Numbered from the stretch's first letter, positions 1-9,519 are shown. The stretch is DNA of 64,000 bases from Oppiella nova (GCA_905397405.1 CAJPVJ010000010.1:36251-100250), one strand, 5' to 3'. The notes: generated by a model from the sequence alone, not told the origin. Numbers and translations are program-made.

Positions 1-832
1 ATGGATAACCAATATAGGTGAAATGAATCCGGATTTGATGAGTACGCCCTGTTTCAAGTTGCGCTTGTACACGGGTGAAATGTTGAAAACGCTCTTTAAC
101 ATTATAATGCGTCACCGCATCACGACCACCCGGTAAAATAGCCATTTTTACACGATCTACAGGATGACGTTTAATCGGTTCATCAATCGTTCCACCCGCA
201 ATAATATGACCATAACAAATCAAGTCATATACACGGTAAACTGTTTTTTTAGCCAATTGTTTACTTAAAGAAAATTGTGCTTCTAAATTTTTAGCAACAA
301 CCAATAAACCGCTGGTATCTTTATCAATACGATGCACTAAACCTGCACGAGTTAATTCGGCAGATTTTGGGTAATGATAAAGCAAGGCGTTCACCAAAGT
401 ACCATTTGGATTACCCGCACCAGGATGAACAACCATACCGACAGGTTTATTGATGACCATAATATCGTCATCTTCATAAACAATGTTTAAAGGGATATTT
501 TCAGGTTGTGCCGACGTTTGTGCTTCCAATTCAACATCTAAACATAGAAGTTCATTGCCTTCGCATTTATACTTAGGCTTGACAATGTTACCATTTACCA
601 ACAAATGACCTTCTTTCATCCACTGCTTGAGTTTTTCACGAGAAAACTCGTTCCAAACCAGTGCTGCGACTTGGTCAATACGTTGCCCTAAATAGCTTTC
701 ATCCAGTTGAAATTGCAACGATAAACGTGTTGCAGTCGGCGCAGAATTATGATTATCTGCATCCTCAGAATCTTCAAGTAAATTGAAATCATTTTCTGGG
801 AAATTAGAATTAGAAGAGTGTGCTGAAGTCAT
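1..832 (-). CDS. rluD: 23S rRNA pseudouridine synthase RluD (3' end beyond window)
   Basis: Isomerises uridines in helix 69 of 23S rRNA to pseudouridine. My reading of the minus strand gives an N-terminal acidic tail, an S4-like RNA-binding segment (about residues 40-100), then the catalytic core with HRIDKDTSG, whose Asp is the family nucleophile, and the later motif ETGRTHQIRIH. The start ATG at 832 follows an in-frame stop just upstream. The gene runs off the left edge, so about 277 codons are visible. It is divergent from bamD with about 70 bp between them, an arrangement common in gammaproteobacteria. The family call is firm. RluD rather than RluC is chosen for the tail plus S4 layout and the bamD neighbour. 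Confidence 0.93.
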   Translation of the reverse strand, partial: MTSAHSSNSNFPENDFNLLEDSEDADNHNSAPTATRLSLQFQLDESYLGQRIDQVAALVWNEFSREKLKQWMKEGHLLVNGNIVKPKYKCEGNELLCLDVELEAQTSAQPENIPLNIVYEDDDIMVINKPVGMVVHPGAGNPNGTLVNALLYHYPKSAELTRAGLVHRIDKDTSGLLVVAKNLEAQFSLSKQLAKKTVYRVYDLICYGHIIAGGTIDEPIKRHPVDRVKMAILPGGRDAVTHYNVKERFQHFTRVQAQLETGRTHQIRIHFTYIGYP

Positions 833-903
833 TTGCTCATTCGGACAAAAGTGGTTTAATAGCGCAATTGTAGCCTATTGCCCGTATAAACAGAGGAATT
901 TTT

Positions 904-1926
904 ATGTCGCTACCACGTTATAAAGTCACAATGCTTGCTTTAACTGTAGGCTTAGCAACTGCATTTGTCGGCTGTAGCAGCAATCCGAAGAAGGATGTTG
1001 TTGATACAGGCCCGAAATCAAATGAGCAGACTTATTACAATAATGCGATAAAATCATTAGACCGTGGGCAATATGGCGATGCTGCAAAAGCGTTAGAAGC
1101 AATGGATACTTATTTCCCGACTGGGCAATATGCACAACAAGCTCAGCTTGAATTGCTTTACACAAAATTTAAGCAAAAAGATTATGAAGGCACAATTGCA
1201 CTGGCAGATCGTTTTATTCGTTTAAATCCTCAACATCCGAATTTAGATTATGCTTACTATGTCCGCGGCGTAGCCAATATGGAGCAAAATTATGACAGTT
1301 TGCTTCGCTATACCTCATTAAAACAAGCACATCGTGATGTAGGTTATTTAAAAATTGCCTATCAAAATTTTGTCGACTTAATTCGTCGCTATCCTTCAAG
1401 TCAATATTCAGTTGATGCTGCACAACGAATGAAATACATCGGCCAAGAACTGGCTGAAAGTGAAATGAATACTGCACGTTTCAATATTAAACGTAAAGCG
1501 TATTTGGCTGCGATTGAACGTTCACAATGGGTGATTGAACACTATCCTCAAACACCTCAAGTTCCTGAAGCCTTAGCAACAATGGCATATGGTTATGACA
1601 AGTTGGGCGATAAAGAAACCTCACAACAGTACATTGGCGTGCTTAAGCAAAACTACCCGAACCTTGTTAAATCTAATGGTGAAGTGAATATACGCGCAGC
1701 ACGTAAAGAAGCAAGTTGGTGGAACCGTGCAACATTAGGTATTTTAGGTCGTGGTGATAAAGCAGAAGTATCACAAGAAGCGAGTTCTGAAACGTCTGAT
1801 CAAGCAGAACAAAAATCAAGCTTGTTAAATAAAGTGAGTTTTGGCTTACTTGATCGTCCAAATCGTGAAGTATCTAAAGAGCCAGCACGTGCAGATGAAA
1901 GTTTGTATGATGGACAACGTAAATAA
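904..1926 (+). CDS. bamD: Outer membrane assembly lipoprotein BamD
   Basis: Essential lipoprotein of the BAM complex, which inserts beta-barrel proteins into the outer membrane; it sits at the periplasmic face and contacts BamA. The 340-residue product has a lipoprotein signal peptide with the lipobox AFVGC (Cys at residue 24), then TPR-like helical repeats from about residue 40 to 250 (for example YYNNAIKSLDRGQYGDAAKA). A Ser/Glu/Lys-rich tail after about residue 280 makes it longer than the roughly 245 residues of E. coli BamD. Divergent from rluD and followed by a terminator hairpin. High confidence from length, lipobox and repeat pattern. Confidence 0.95.
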   Translation: MSLPRYKVTMLALTVGLATAFVGCSSNPKKDVVDTGPKSNEQTYYNNAIKSLDRGQYGDAAKALEAMDTYFPTGQYAQQAQLELLYTKFKQKDYEGTIALADRFIRLNPQHPNLDYAYYVRGVANMEQNYDSLLRYTSLKQAHRDVGYLKIAYQNFVDLIRRYPSSQYSVDAAQRMKYIGQELAESEMNTARFNIKRKAYLAAIERSQWVIEHYPQTPQVPEALATMAYGYDKLGDKETSQQYIGVLKQNYPNLVKSNGEVNIRAARKEASWWNRATLGILGRGDKAEVSQEASSETSDQAEQKSSLLNKVSFGLLDRPNREVSKEPARADESLYDGQRK

Positions 1927-1947
1927 ATATTGATTGCGACAAATCAA

Positions 1948-1971
1948 GACGGGTTTTTACCCGTCTTTTTT
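1948..1971 (+). terminator. Rho-independent terminator after bamD
   Basis: A 6-bp stem GACGGG/CCCGTC with a short TTTTTA loop is followed directly by a run of six T. It lies 21 bp after the bamD stop codon. Confidence 0.9.
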
Positions 1972-2044
1972 ATTCATAGATATTTTTAGACTCAAAACTA
2001 CGTTAAACTTTAAATTGGTATAAACGATATATGACATTAAATTT

Positions 2045-3952
2045 ATGGCTATTCCTCAGCACACGATAGATCAAATTTTGGATCGCACAGATATTGTCGA
2101 TCTGATTGGTCAACGTGTGAAATTGAAAAAAACTGGTCGCACCTATTCAGGCTGTTGCCCTTTTCATCAGGAAAAGTCACCCTCTTTTCATGTTTACCGT
2201 GATAAACAGTATTATCACTGCTTTGGCTGTCAGGCAAATGGCAATGCCATTCGCTTCTTAATGGATATTGATAATCGAAACTTTGTCGATGTCATGAAAG
2301 AGCTCTCCAGCCACGCAGGTGTCGAACTTCCCAAAGACAATCATGACAATAAAAAACTGTCGTATAAGCGTGAAGTATCCAAACCTAAGCCAGCAGTGAA
2401 GGTTGTAGAAAATAAAGTAGTCGATTCTAAACCCACTGAGCAAAAAACAGATTCTGTTCAGCCACTAGAAATTGACCCTTTTGAAGCCTTTAGCCAATAT
2501 CCTGATCCTGAGCATTTCGATCCAACCCAGTTTGACTCAGTAGGTTTTGATCAGATCCCTCAAGATGGCAACCTTTATGATCTGTTAGAAAATATTGCAC
2601 AATTTTATGAACGGCAATTACCAAACAGTAAAGTGGCGCAAAATTATTTTAAACATCGTGGTTTAAGCGCCGAAACAATCCAATATTGGCGTTTAGGCTA
2701 TGCACCAGAAGATTGGCAACATTTAGAAAAAGCCTTCCCCCAAGATATTGAAGGTTTAAAACTGCTAGGTCTGATTCGTACCAGTGATAGTGGACGTGAC
2801 TTCGATTTGTTGCGTGATCGGGTGATTTTCCCGATTCGAGACAACAAAGGTCGTGTTGTAGGTTTCGGTGGTCGCGCATTGAATGACGAAATCAAACCGA
2901 AATATATTAACTCACCTGATTCTGAAGTCTTTCATAAAAACCAGTTGCTTTACGGCTTGTATGAAGGTCGGAAAGACCGAGCGCAAAATTGGCTCATGGT
3001 TGAAGGTTATATGGATGTGATCGCCTTACAACAAAACGGGATTTCTGGTGCGACAGCAACATTAGGTACTGCCAGTAATGCAGATCATTTAAATATTTTA
3101 TTTAAGCAGAACAATCAAATCACGATTGCGTTTGATGGTGATGCCGCTGGACAAAAAGCAGCACGTCGAACCTTAGAAATTGCCCTACCTTTATTGAACG
3201 ATGGTCGTGAACTTAAATTCTTTGTTCTACCCAAAGAACATGACCCAGATTCGTTGATTCGTAAGGAAGGTTTTGAAACGTTTCAAAGGATATGGCAACA
3301 ATCCCCTTTATTATCGGATTTTGTCTTTGCTTTATTGAGTCAAAACTATGATGTTGCTACACCTGAAGGTAAAAGTCAGGTGATGGCTGAACTCAATCAA
3401 CTGACTGAATTATTACCTAAACAAGGTTCTTACCGCTATTTATTAAGACAGTTTTTTAAAGAAAAGTTAGGTTTTAATCGAAAATGGCAACCTCAAGTCA
3501 GCTTAGATGCCTCATTGTCTTTTAATATTCGTACCAAAGATGAAGACTTTGCTGTGGCGATTTTGATGCAACATCCGTTTTTATATATTCACTTTGAAGT
3601 ATTACGTGCATTGATTCATCCAGATGAATTATTGGCGCAAATCTTAGCTGTATTTGATCGTGTCTTTGACGATCTACCAGATGATCAGGAACTTGCAACC
3701 TATTATATTTTAGGTGCATGTGGTGCTTATCATTTGGAACTCTCTGAAATCATACAACGCACCAATATTCAGGCTTTGGCTGAGGCGCCTGAAATGGCAG
3801 ATAAATTGGCTTCAGATTACTCTTTGGCCTTACAAGAGAAATATTTAAAATTAAAGCTTAAAGCACCAACCTCATTGAGTGAATCACGTAATTTACGTAA
3901 ACAACTCAATGAACTGACTAAACAAATTAGTTTAAAGTTGGTACATCATTAA
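2045..3952 (+). CDS. dnaG: DNA primase DnaG
   Basis: Makes RNA primers for replication at the fork together with DnaB helicase. The 635-residue protein shows a CHC2 zinc-binding domain (about residues 35-65, CPFHQEKSPSF then YHCFGCQANGNAI), the RNA polymerase domain (from about 185, NLYDLLENIAQFYERQL) and a TOPRIM fold with VEGYMDVIAL near residue 318 and FDGDAAGQKAA near 365. It is about 55 residues longer than E. coli DnaG because of a Lys/Pro- then Asp-rich linker at about residues 105-180 between the zinc and polymerase domains. The gene stands alone: neither rpsU nor rpoD is adjacent, and rpoD lies 18 kb away. Its stop overlaps the stop of the convergent gene. Confidence 0.97.
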   Translation: MAIPQHTIDQILDRTDIVDLIGQRVKLKKTGRTYSGCCPFHQEKSPSFHVYRDKQYYHCFGCQANGNAIRFLMDIDNRNFVDVMKELSSHAGVELPKDNHDNKKLSYKREVSKPKPAVKVVENKVVDSKPTEQKTDSVQPLEIDPFEAFSQYPDPEHFDPTQFDSVGFDQIPQDGNLYDLLENIAQFYERQLPNSKVAQNYFKHRGLSAETIQYWRLGYAPEDWQHLEKAFPQDIEGLKLLGLIRTSDSGRDFDLLRDRVIFPIRDNKGRVVGFGGRALNDEIKPKYINSPDSEVFHKNQLLYGLYEGRKDRAQNWLMVEGYMDVIALQQNGISGATATLGTASNADHLNILFKQNNQITIAFDGDAAGQKAARRTLEIALPLLNDGRELKFFVLPKEHDPDSLIRKEGFETFQRIWQQSPLLSDFVFALLSQNYDVATPEGKSQVMAELNQLTELLPKQGSYRYLLRQFFKEKLGFNRKWQPQVSLDASLSFNIRTKDEDFAVAILMQHPFLYIHFEVLRALIHPDELLAQILAVFDRVFDDLPDDQELATYYILGACGAYHLELSEIIQRTNIQALAEAPEMADKLASDYSLALQEKYLKLKLKAPTSLSESRNLRKQLNELTKQISLKLVHH

Positions 3953-4383
3953 TTTTCTATAACCGCTTCATTGAGCTTATCAAGTATTTTGTAATACAAA
4001 AAATTCATATGGCTATTGGCCTCTTCCATTGAGGAGCCATAAGGCTTATATAGGTTTATAAATATACGTTTTTGAAAGTTTTCATCACTAAAAAACGCGT
4101 TGGTAGGGTAATTAGAATCTGAGTGTGCATTTATACTCTCGACCATAAGTGCATCAAATATCCGCCCTGAGTAATCTAGATAAAAGCAATATAGTTTAGG
4201 TTTTTTGGGATTCTTATAGCATCGATCAACTGAATCAATTACCCCCATAATTCCACCCTGAGTAGAGAGGCTATGTAGATCCTTGATTGCTTGGTTCAAT
4301 AATACATCACTGTCTTTTACAGGCTTTGCAAAGCATTCTACTGACAAACACAATGATATGAATATATATAAAGTTTTAAGCAT
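3949..4383 (-). CDS. Small secreted protein of unknown function
   Basis: I do not recognise this 144-residue protein. It begins with a clear signal peptide (MLKTLYIFISLCLSVECFA, cleavage after FA) followed by a mature domain of about 125 residues with two Cys in a short stretch (VDRCYKNPKKPKLYCFYLDY), which could form a disulfide in the periplasm. Its stop codon overlaps the dnaG stop codon tail to tail. The reading frame is clean and the signal peptide is convincing, so it is probably real. Confidence 0.7.
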   Translation of the reverse strand: MLKTLYIFISLCLSVECFAKPVKDSDVLLNQAIKDLHSLSTQGGIMGVIDSVDRCYKNPKKPKLYCFYLDYSGRIFDALMVESINAHSDSNYPTNAFFSDENFQKRIFINLYKPYGSSMEEANSHMNFLYYKILDKLNEAVIEN

Positions 4384-4487
4384 TTTAATTGCCTTAATTT
4401 CATTATTCTAATTTGATCGCACTAGTATATACATCAATAATAGCTGGTGAAGCAAAAACATTAAATCACATTCGTTTTAAAAAATAA

Positions 4488-5774
4488 TCACTTCGCTTTT
4501 GGTTTTCTTTCTTGTTCAAAAATATCCTGAATATTTTCTTTCATCCATTCAAAATGTGAAGGATCTTCATTCTGTGCTGCTTGGCGTAGCAAAATTGAAG
4601 ATGGGTGCAATAACTTTTGCGTCAAACGATGTGCAAAATCCTCAAGTACATGTTGCGTATCCTCACCTGCCTGAATACGCTCTAAAGCATGCGACAACTC
4701 CATCTGACGTTGTTCTTCACCGTGCTCACGAAACTGTTGAATCGTCCCACCTGCTTCTTTTACTTTTTGCTGTGTCACCAACTGAGTCACCAGTTGATTG
4801 ACCATAACCTCTGCTTCGACCGCAGCTTGACGTCGTTGTGCTAAATTTTCATCAATTACACTTTGTAGATCATCCACACCGTATAAATACACACCATCCA
4901 AACTTTCAACTTTTGGATCTATATCACGAGGTACAGCTAAATCGACCATAAGCATTTGTTGATAACGACGTTTTTTTAAAGCGAATTTCACATCTGCATA
5001 AGCAATGACTTGATGCAAACTGCCTGTACAACTGGAAATTACATCCGCACGATAAAGCTGAGTAGTGAGTTCATCAAATGGAATAATCTCCACTTCAACA
5101 CGATGCGCTATTTCTTGTGCTAATTTCTCTGCCCGTTCACGGCTTCGATTACAAATCAGGATTTTTGCAACGCCCATTTCAGCCAAGTGTTTTGCAACCA
5201 AGCTGTTCATTTCACCTGCGGCAACCACCATGACTGTAAGCTGTTCAGGCTTACTAAACACTTGCAATGCGAGTTGGGCAACAGCATATCCCATCGAGAC
5301 AGCATGACTGCCGACTGCCGTTTCAGAACGTACACGTTTGGCTGCATAAAAAGCATATTCAAATATTTGATTCAGATTTTGCGAAACGATTTCAGCATCT
5401 TTTGCGATTGATAGTGCTGTTTTAACCTGCCCAAGAATTTGCGGTTCACCCAACATCAACGAGTCTAAACCACTGGCAACCCGCATTAAGTGCGAAACTG
5501 CATCAGTATTTTCATAACGATATACATGATTTGACAATTGCTTTACATCAATACCATTGGTTTGGGCGAGCCAATTTAATACCATATCGGCATTTTCAGC
5601 CATGGCATAGACTTCAGTGCGGTTACATGTTGACACCACCACCATATCATTCAAATTTTGGCGAAGGCTTTCTACGGCAAATAAATCTTTTAATCGTTCT
5701 GGATTAAAAGCGATTTGCTCACGTAGCTCAACAGAAGCAGTTTGATGGTTGACACCCAATGCAAAGAAAGACAT
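4488..5774 (-). CDS. hemA: Glutamyl-tRNA reductase HemA
   Basis: First committed enzyme of C5-pathway tetrapyrrole synthesis: reduces Glu-tRNA(Glu) to glutamate-1-semialdehyde with NADPH. The 428-residue product has the N-terminal motif [13 protein letters not shown], the catalytic Cys in [12 protein letters not shown] (about residue 50), the substrate and linker helix with [17 protein letters not shown], a Rossmann NADPH domain (about 170-300, [12 protein letters not shown]) and a C-terminal dimerisation helix. Length matches the family. It is divergent from the TPR-lolB-ispE run. cysG, a later branch of the same pathway, lies at 32-33 kb. Confidence 0.97.
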   Translation of the reverse strand: MSFFALGVNHQTASVELREQIAFNPERLKDLFAVESLRQNLNDMVVVSTCNRTEVYAMAENADMVLNWLAQTNGIDVKQLSNHVYRYENTDAVSHLMRVASGLDSLMLGEPQILGQVKTALSIAKDAEIVSQNLNQIFEYAFYAAKRVRSETAVGSHAVSMGYAVAQLALQVFSKPEQLTVMVVAAGEMNSLVAKHLAEMGVAKILICNRSRERAEKLAQEIAHRVEVEIIPFDELTTQLYRADVISSCTGSLHQVIAYADVKFALKKRRYQQMLMVDLAVPRDIDPKVESLDGVYLYGVDDLQSVIDENLAQRRQAAVEAEVMVNQLVTQLVTQQKVKEAGGTIQQFREHGEEQRQMELSHALERIQAGEDTQHVLEDFAHRLTQKLLHPSSILLRQAAQNEDPSHFEWMKENIQDIFEQERKPKAK

Positions 5775-5881
5775 ATCAGATCATCATTTCGCTAAATTTG
5801 TGCTATTGTGCAATAACGGTGTCATAAAAAGCATACTTGGATTCGGAAAAATTGCGTCAAATAAACAACCGCTTAAGCGGC

Positions 5882-7564
5882 ATGACAATTAAGCAATATT
5901 CTACCACATTCTTACTGGTTGGTAGCATGGCTTCTAGTGCTCATATTAGAGCATCTGGAGAATTTTATCATGCTAAATATAATACTAATGCATTAAAACA
6001 AAGTATTATTGCTGAATTTTCATTGGCTTATAATGATACTGCAACTGCTTTACACAATTATACTGTGCTCGCAATTCGTAGTAATTCAACCACCATTAAG
6101 CAACGTGCCTTGAATGTTGCAATTGAACAAAACGATTTAAAAGCAGCTTTAGACATTGCCACCCATTGGGTTGTACAAGAACCTGAAGACGTTCCTGCAA
6201 AATTTTATTTGGCACATATCGCGCTCAAATCACATGAATATGAACTTGCAGCGGAGACTCTGGACAGTATTCTCAATATTGACCCCAACGCTGATTTAGA
6301 AAAGATTTTAGAAGGAATTGCACCAGAATCAGAAGTAGATCGTCAAAATCTGCTCAGTACACTGAGAGCAAGTAAAGAAAAAAATAATCCTTCTGTTTTA
6401 ATTCTAATTGCGGGTTTGGAAGCACAAAACGATGAGATCGAACAAGCCTTAAAAACCGTCAATAAGGCGTTAAAAAAACGTTCAAAAGTGACTGGCTTTA
6501 TTCTGATGAAAGCCAATTTATTAGAGGCTTTGGGTGACCAAGAAGCGACTTTAAATTGGTATGATCGAAGCAGTCGTAAAAACAAGTACAACTATGATAT
6601 CCGTCTGGCAGAAGTCAAATATCTGATCAAGATTCATCAATCTGAATTGGCCTTAAGCAAATTAGAATCGATTATTCAAGCTTGGCCAGATGCTGAAGAA
6701 GCCCTATTTATTGCAGGTTTAACTGCGATTGATTTAAAAAAGCTGGATCAAGCTGAACAGTATTTAGTGGAGTTACGCTACTCGTCACGTTATCAAAACG
6801 AAGCATATTTTTATTTGGCAGTAAATGCTGAACGAAAGCAAAATGATGAAACAGCAAAAGCCTATTATCGTTTGGTTGATGGGAACTTATATACGGTTTC
6901 ACGCCGTAATCTGGTCTCGATTTTTGAAAGACAAGACAAGATGAATGATGCTTTGCGGTTTTTAACCCAAGAACGTGTCAATTATCCACAACATGCAAGT
7001 TTCTTATATCAGGCTCAAGCCGAAATTTTAAAACGCATGGGCAATAAAAAAGCAGCGCTGAGATTACTCACTGAAGCAGTGAAGAACTTGCCTGATGATC
7101 CTGAAATTCTCTATTCAGAAATACTGCTTCTTGATCCATTTGAAGATCGTGATTTACTTGATAAAGCATTGAAACAACTCTTAACTTTAGAGCCAAATAA
7201 TCCTGCTTATTTAAATGCTTATGCCTATACGCTTGCACTACAAAATAGACGTTTAGATGAAGCGCGAAAGTATGCTGAACATGCCTTAGATTCTGCACCA
7301 GATCAGGCCTCGATTTTAGATACGCTGGGATATATCACATTCTTGCAAAATGATTTTGATGCCGCCTCAAACATTTTATCGAAAGCTTATAATTTGAGTC
7401 ATAGTGTAAACATTGGTATTCGGTATGCAAAATCTTTGTATATGCAAGGTGCCTTAGCTCAATTTAATGAAGTGTTACAACAACTCAAACAAAATCATCC
7501 AAATGATCCTCAATTAAATCAATTAGATTCATTAATATTACCGCAACATATTAAAAAGAGTTAA
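5882..7564 (+). CDS. TPR repeat protein upstream of lolB
   Basis: A periplasmic or outer-membrane-linked tetratricopeptide protein of about 560 residues; its exact function is not known to me. TPR-like helix pairs run along most of the length (EPEDVPAKFYLAHIALKSHEYELAAETL; EPNNPAYLNAYAYTLALQNRRLDEA; DQASILDTLGYITFLQNDFDAAS). The frame opens at a TTG at 5837, but ATG 5882 gives a typical export signal (MTIKQYSTTFLLVGSMASSAHIRA), so I prefer it. Neither start has a strong ribosome-binding site. Its stop overlaps the lolB start by one base (TAATG), which implies translational coupling. A TPR gene before lolB is also seen in Pseudomonas. Confidence 0.85.
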   Translation: MTIKQYSTTFLLVGSMASSAHIRASGEFYHAKYNTNALKQSIIAEFSLAYNDTATALHNYTVLAIRSNSTTIKQRALNVAIEQNDLKAALDIATHWVVQEPEDVPAKFYLAHIALKSHEYELAAETLDSILNIDPNADLEKILEGIAPESEVDRQNLLSTLRASKEKNNPSVLILIAGLEAQNDEIEQALKTVNKALKKRSKVTGFILMKANLLEALGDQEATLNWYDRSSRKNKYNYDIRLAEVKYLIKIHQSELALSKLESIIQAWPDAEEALFIAGLTAIDLKKLDQAEQYLVELRYSSRYQNEAYFYLAVNAERKQNDETAKAYYRLVDGNLYTVSRRNLVSIFERQDKMNDALRFLTQERVNYPQHASFLYQAQAEILKRMGNKKAALRLLTEAVKNLPDDPEILYSEILLLDPFEDRDLLDKALKQLLTLEPNNPAYLNAYAYTLALQNRRLDEARKYAEHALDSAPDQASILDTLGYITFLQNDFDAASNILSKAYNLSHSVNIGIRYAKSLYMQGALAQFNEVLQQLKQNHPNDPQLNQLDSLILPQHIKKS

Positions 7565-8181
7565 TGACTTGTATGCGTCACATTCCACAGATCTTTTGCA
7601 CCCTAACTGCTGTAACCGCTTTTACACTCACAGGTTGTCAACAAGTCGTCAAGCCAGCACAAACCACACCAACGCTTACAGCACCGACAGATGCCACAAC
7701 GCCCCTGCAAAAACCGTCAAATCAATTTAATCTTGAAGGGAAAATTGGGGTGAAAACACCAAAACAGTCTGGCAGTGCGTTCTACACATGGACACAAGAC
7801 CAACAAGATTTTAACATCCAGTTGAATGGGATCTTAGGTATTGGCAAAACTATTATTGAAGGAAAATCTGGAGAAGTTACCCTAAACAGCGCTAAAACAG
7901 GTTCGATTTCGGCTGAAACACCAGAAGAGCTGCTTGAAAAAGCCACAGGCTGGACTGCACCTATTACGCATATTGTCGATTGGGTTCAAGCTTACCCTGC
8001 CACTGAAAATGCACAAATCACCCGAGATAATACTCAACGTATTGCTCAAATCATTGAAGATGGCTGGACTGTAGATTTTAGTTATAACAATCAAGCGAGC
8101 TTGCCCAATAAGCTGATTTTAAAACAACAACTTGAATCTGGTCAGGAAAATCGTATTACAATGGTGATTCAAAACCGCTAA
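7564..8181 (+). CDS. lolB: Outer membrane lipoprotein receptor LolB
   Basis: Accepts lipoproteins from periplasmic LolA and inserts them into the outer membrane. The 205-residue precursor has a lipoprotein signal with lipobox TLTGC (Cys about residue 25), then a Thr/Pro linker and the LolB fold (FNLEGKIGVKTPKQSGSAFYTW; IIEGKSGEVTL; TPEELLEKATGWTAPI). ATG 7564 overlaps the upstream stop; ATG 7573 would also give an intact signal. It sits 16 bp before ispE, the conserved lolB-ispE order. Its partner gene lolA is in this window at about 38 kb. Confidence 0.92.
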   Translation: MTCMRHIPQIFCTLTAVTAFTLTGCQQVVKPAQTTPTLTAPTDATTPLQKPSNQFNLEGKIGVKTPKQSGSAFYTWTQDQQDFNIQLNGILGIGKTIIEGKSGEVTLNSAKTGSISAETPEELLEKATGWTAPITHIVDWVQAYPATENAQITRDNTQRIAQIIEDGWTVDFSYNNQASLPNKLILKQQLESGQENRITMVIQNR

Positions 8182-8197
8182 ATCTAGACCTTAGACA

Positions 8198-9040
8198 ATG
8201 AAATCTATGATTCGTGTTCCCTCTCCAGCAAAATTAAATTTGTTTTTGCATATCACAGGTCGTCGTGAAAATGGCTATCACGAGTTGCAAAGTATTTTTC
8301 AGCTGATTGATTTGTATGACTGGTTAGAATTCATCCAAACGGAACATTCTCAAGCAGAAATCAGTCTTGAAGGTTTGAGTAACGTCGATTTGGAACATAA
8401 TCTGATCTATAAAGCGATTCAAATTTTAAAACCTTATGCTACACAGCCGACTGGTTTAAAAATTCGTATCGAAAAGAATATTCCAATGGGTGCAGGTCTA
8501 GGTGGTGGTTCTTCCAATGCTGCCACCACATTGATTGTGGTCAATCAACTTTGGCAGTGCGGTTTAAATACTGAACAACTGGCTGAGCTTGGGGTTAAAT
8601 TGGGTGCAGATGTTCCAATCTTTGTTCATGGTCGTAATGCTTGGGCAGAAGGTATAGGTGAACACTTAACATTCATAGACTTAGATCAAAAACAATACAT
8701 TGTGTTAAAACCTGATTGTTTTATCAGCACTCAACGACTTTTTTCGCAAAAAACATTGACAAGAGATACGAAGCCTACTAAATTTTGCGCCTATCAGCTA
8801 AAGCCATCCAATTTTAGAAATGATTTTGAGCCACTGGCAAGAAATTTATATCCTGAAGTTGATGAAGCAATGCAGTATTTAGATCAGTTCGGTACAGCAA
8901 AGCTTACAGGTACAGGTGCTTGTGTTTTTGTTGAAGTCACTGAACAAATGAAGATTGATGATGTTTTAAATCATTCACCCTGCAAAGCCTATTTGGTCAA
9001 CAGTTTGAATGAATCACCACTCACTCATTTTACAGTGTAA
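8198..9040 (+). CDS. ispE: 4-diphosphocytidyl-2-C-methyl-D-erythritol kinase IspE
   Basis: GHMP-family kinase that phosphorylates CDP-methylerythritol in the MEP isoprenoid pathway, in the cytoplasm. The 280-residue protein shows the N-terminal substrate motif PSPAKLNLFLHITGRRENGYH and the ATP-binding glycine loop PMGAGLGGGSSNAATTL (about residues 94-110), plus the C-terminal GTGACVFVE. Length is typical. ATG 8198 is preferred; a second ATG lies three codons on. The stop codon is followed after only 4 bp by the first tRNA-Gln gene, so mRNA and tRNA are probably made from one transcript and separated by processing. Confidence 0.96.
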   Translation: MKSMIRVPSPAKLNLFLHITGRRENGYHELQSIFQLIDLYDWLEFIQTEHSQAEISLEGLSNVDLEHNLIYKAIQILKPYATQPTGLKIRIEKNIPMGAGLGGGSSNAATTLIVVNQLWQCGLNTEQLAELGVKLGADVPIFVHGRNAWAEGIGEHLTFIDLDQKQYIVLKPDCFISTQRLFSQKTLTRDTKPTKFCAYQLKPSNFRNDFEPLARNLYPEVDEAMQYLDQFGTAKLTGTGACVFVEVTEQMKIDDVLNHSPCKAYLVNSLNESPLTHFTV

Positions 9041-9044
9041 TGAT

Positions 9045-9119
9045 AGGGGCGTCGCCAAGTGGTAAGGCACCGGGTTTTGATCTCGGCATCCGTTGGTTCG
9101 AATCCAGCCGCCCCTGCCA
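9045..9119 (+). tRNA. tRNA-Gln (TTG), copy 1 of 4
   Basis: A 75-nt cloverleaf: acceptor AGGGGCG pairs with CGCCCCT, the anticodon arm CCGGG/CTCGG carries the loop TTTTGAT with anticodon TTG, and the T arm is GTTGG/CCAGC around TTCGAAT. The 3' GCCA is encoded. It starts 4 bp after the ispE stop codon. Confidence 0.97.
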
Positions 9120-9149
9120 TCATTTTTCATCTGTAGATCGTTGTATTTT

Positions 9150-9224
9150 AGGGGCGTCGCCAAGTGGTAAGGCACCGGGTTTTGATCTCGGCATCCGTTG
9201 GTTCGAATCCAGCCGCCCCTGCCA
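9150..9224 (+). tRNA. tRNA-Gln (TTG), copy 2 of 4
   Basis: Identical base for base to copy 1, including the encoded CCA end. A 30-bp spacer separates it from copy 1. Confidence 0.97.
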
Positions 9225-9243
9225 TTAAATACAACATCAAATT

Positions 9244-9318
9244 AGGGGCGTCGCCAAGTGGTAAGGCACCGGGTTTTGATCTCGGCATCCGTTGGTTCGA
9301 ATCCAGCCGCCCCTGCCA
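9244..9318 (+). tRNA. tRNA-Gln (TTG), copy 3 of 4
   Basis: Identical base for base to copies 1 and 2. The spacer from copy 2 is only 19 bp. Confidence 0.97.
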
Positions 9319-9369
9319 TTTTCTCAAAAAAGACAGAACGTAGTAATTTGTATTTAATGTTGATTTACC

Positions 9370-9398
9370 TTGACAGAGACATGCAAAAACACTAAAAT
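9370..9398 (+). promoter_or_regulatory. Strong sigma-70 promoter before the fourth tRNA-Gln and prs
   Basis: TTGACA (9370-9375) and TAAAAT (9393-9398) are separated by exactly 17 bp, inside the 91-bp spacer between tRNA copies 3 and 4. The next bases (TCTGCCGC) form a GC-rich discriminator of the kind found at stable-RNA promoters. It would start transcription a few bases before copy 4 and read on into prs. Confidence 0.75.
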
Positions 9399-9409
9399 TC
9401 TGCCGCATT

Positions 9410-9484
9410 AGGGGCGTCGCCAAGTGGTAAGGCACCGGGTTTTGATCTCGGCATCCGTTGGTTCGAATCCAGCCGCCCCTGCCA
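9410..9484 (+). tRNA. tRNA-Gln (TTG), copy 4 of 4
   Basis: Identical to the other three copies. It has its own near-consensus promoter just upstream and ends 35 bp before the prs start codon, so it may be cut from the prs transcript. Confidence 0.97.
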
Positions 9485-9519
9485 TCTAATTCAAATCTGC
9501 CAACCGCCAAGGGTGCTTC

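Noticed and set aside
2698-2895. Minus-strand frames within dnaG, rpoD, adeJ and valS
   Set aside because: All lie opposite strongly conserved coding sequence and show no family features.
9040-9228. A 62-codon plus-strand frame over the first two tRNA genes
   Set aside because: It is another tRNA shadow, overlapping two clear cloverleaves.
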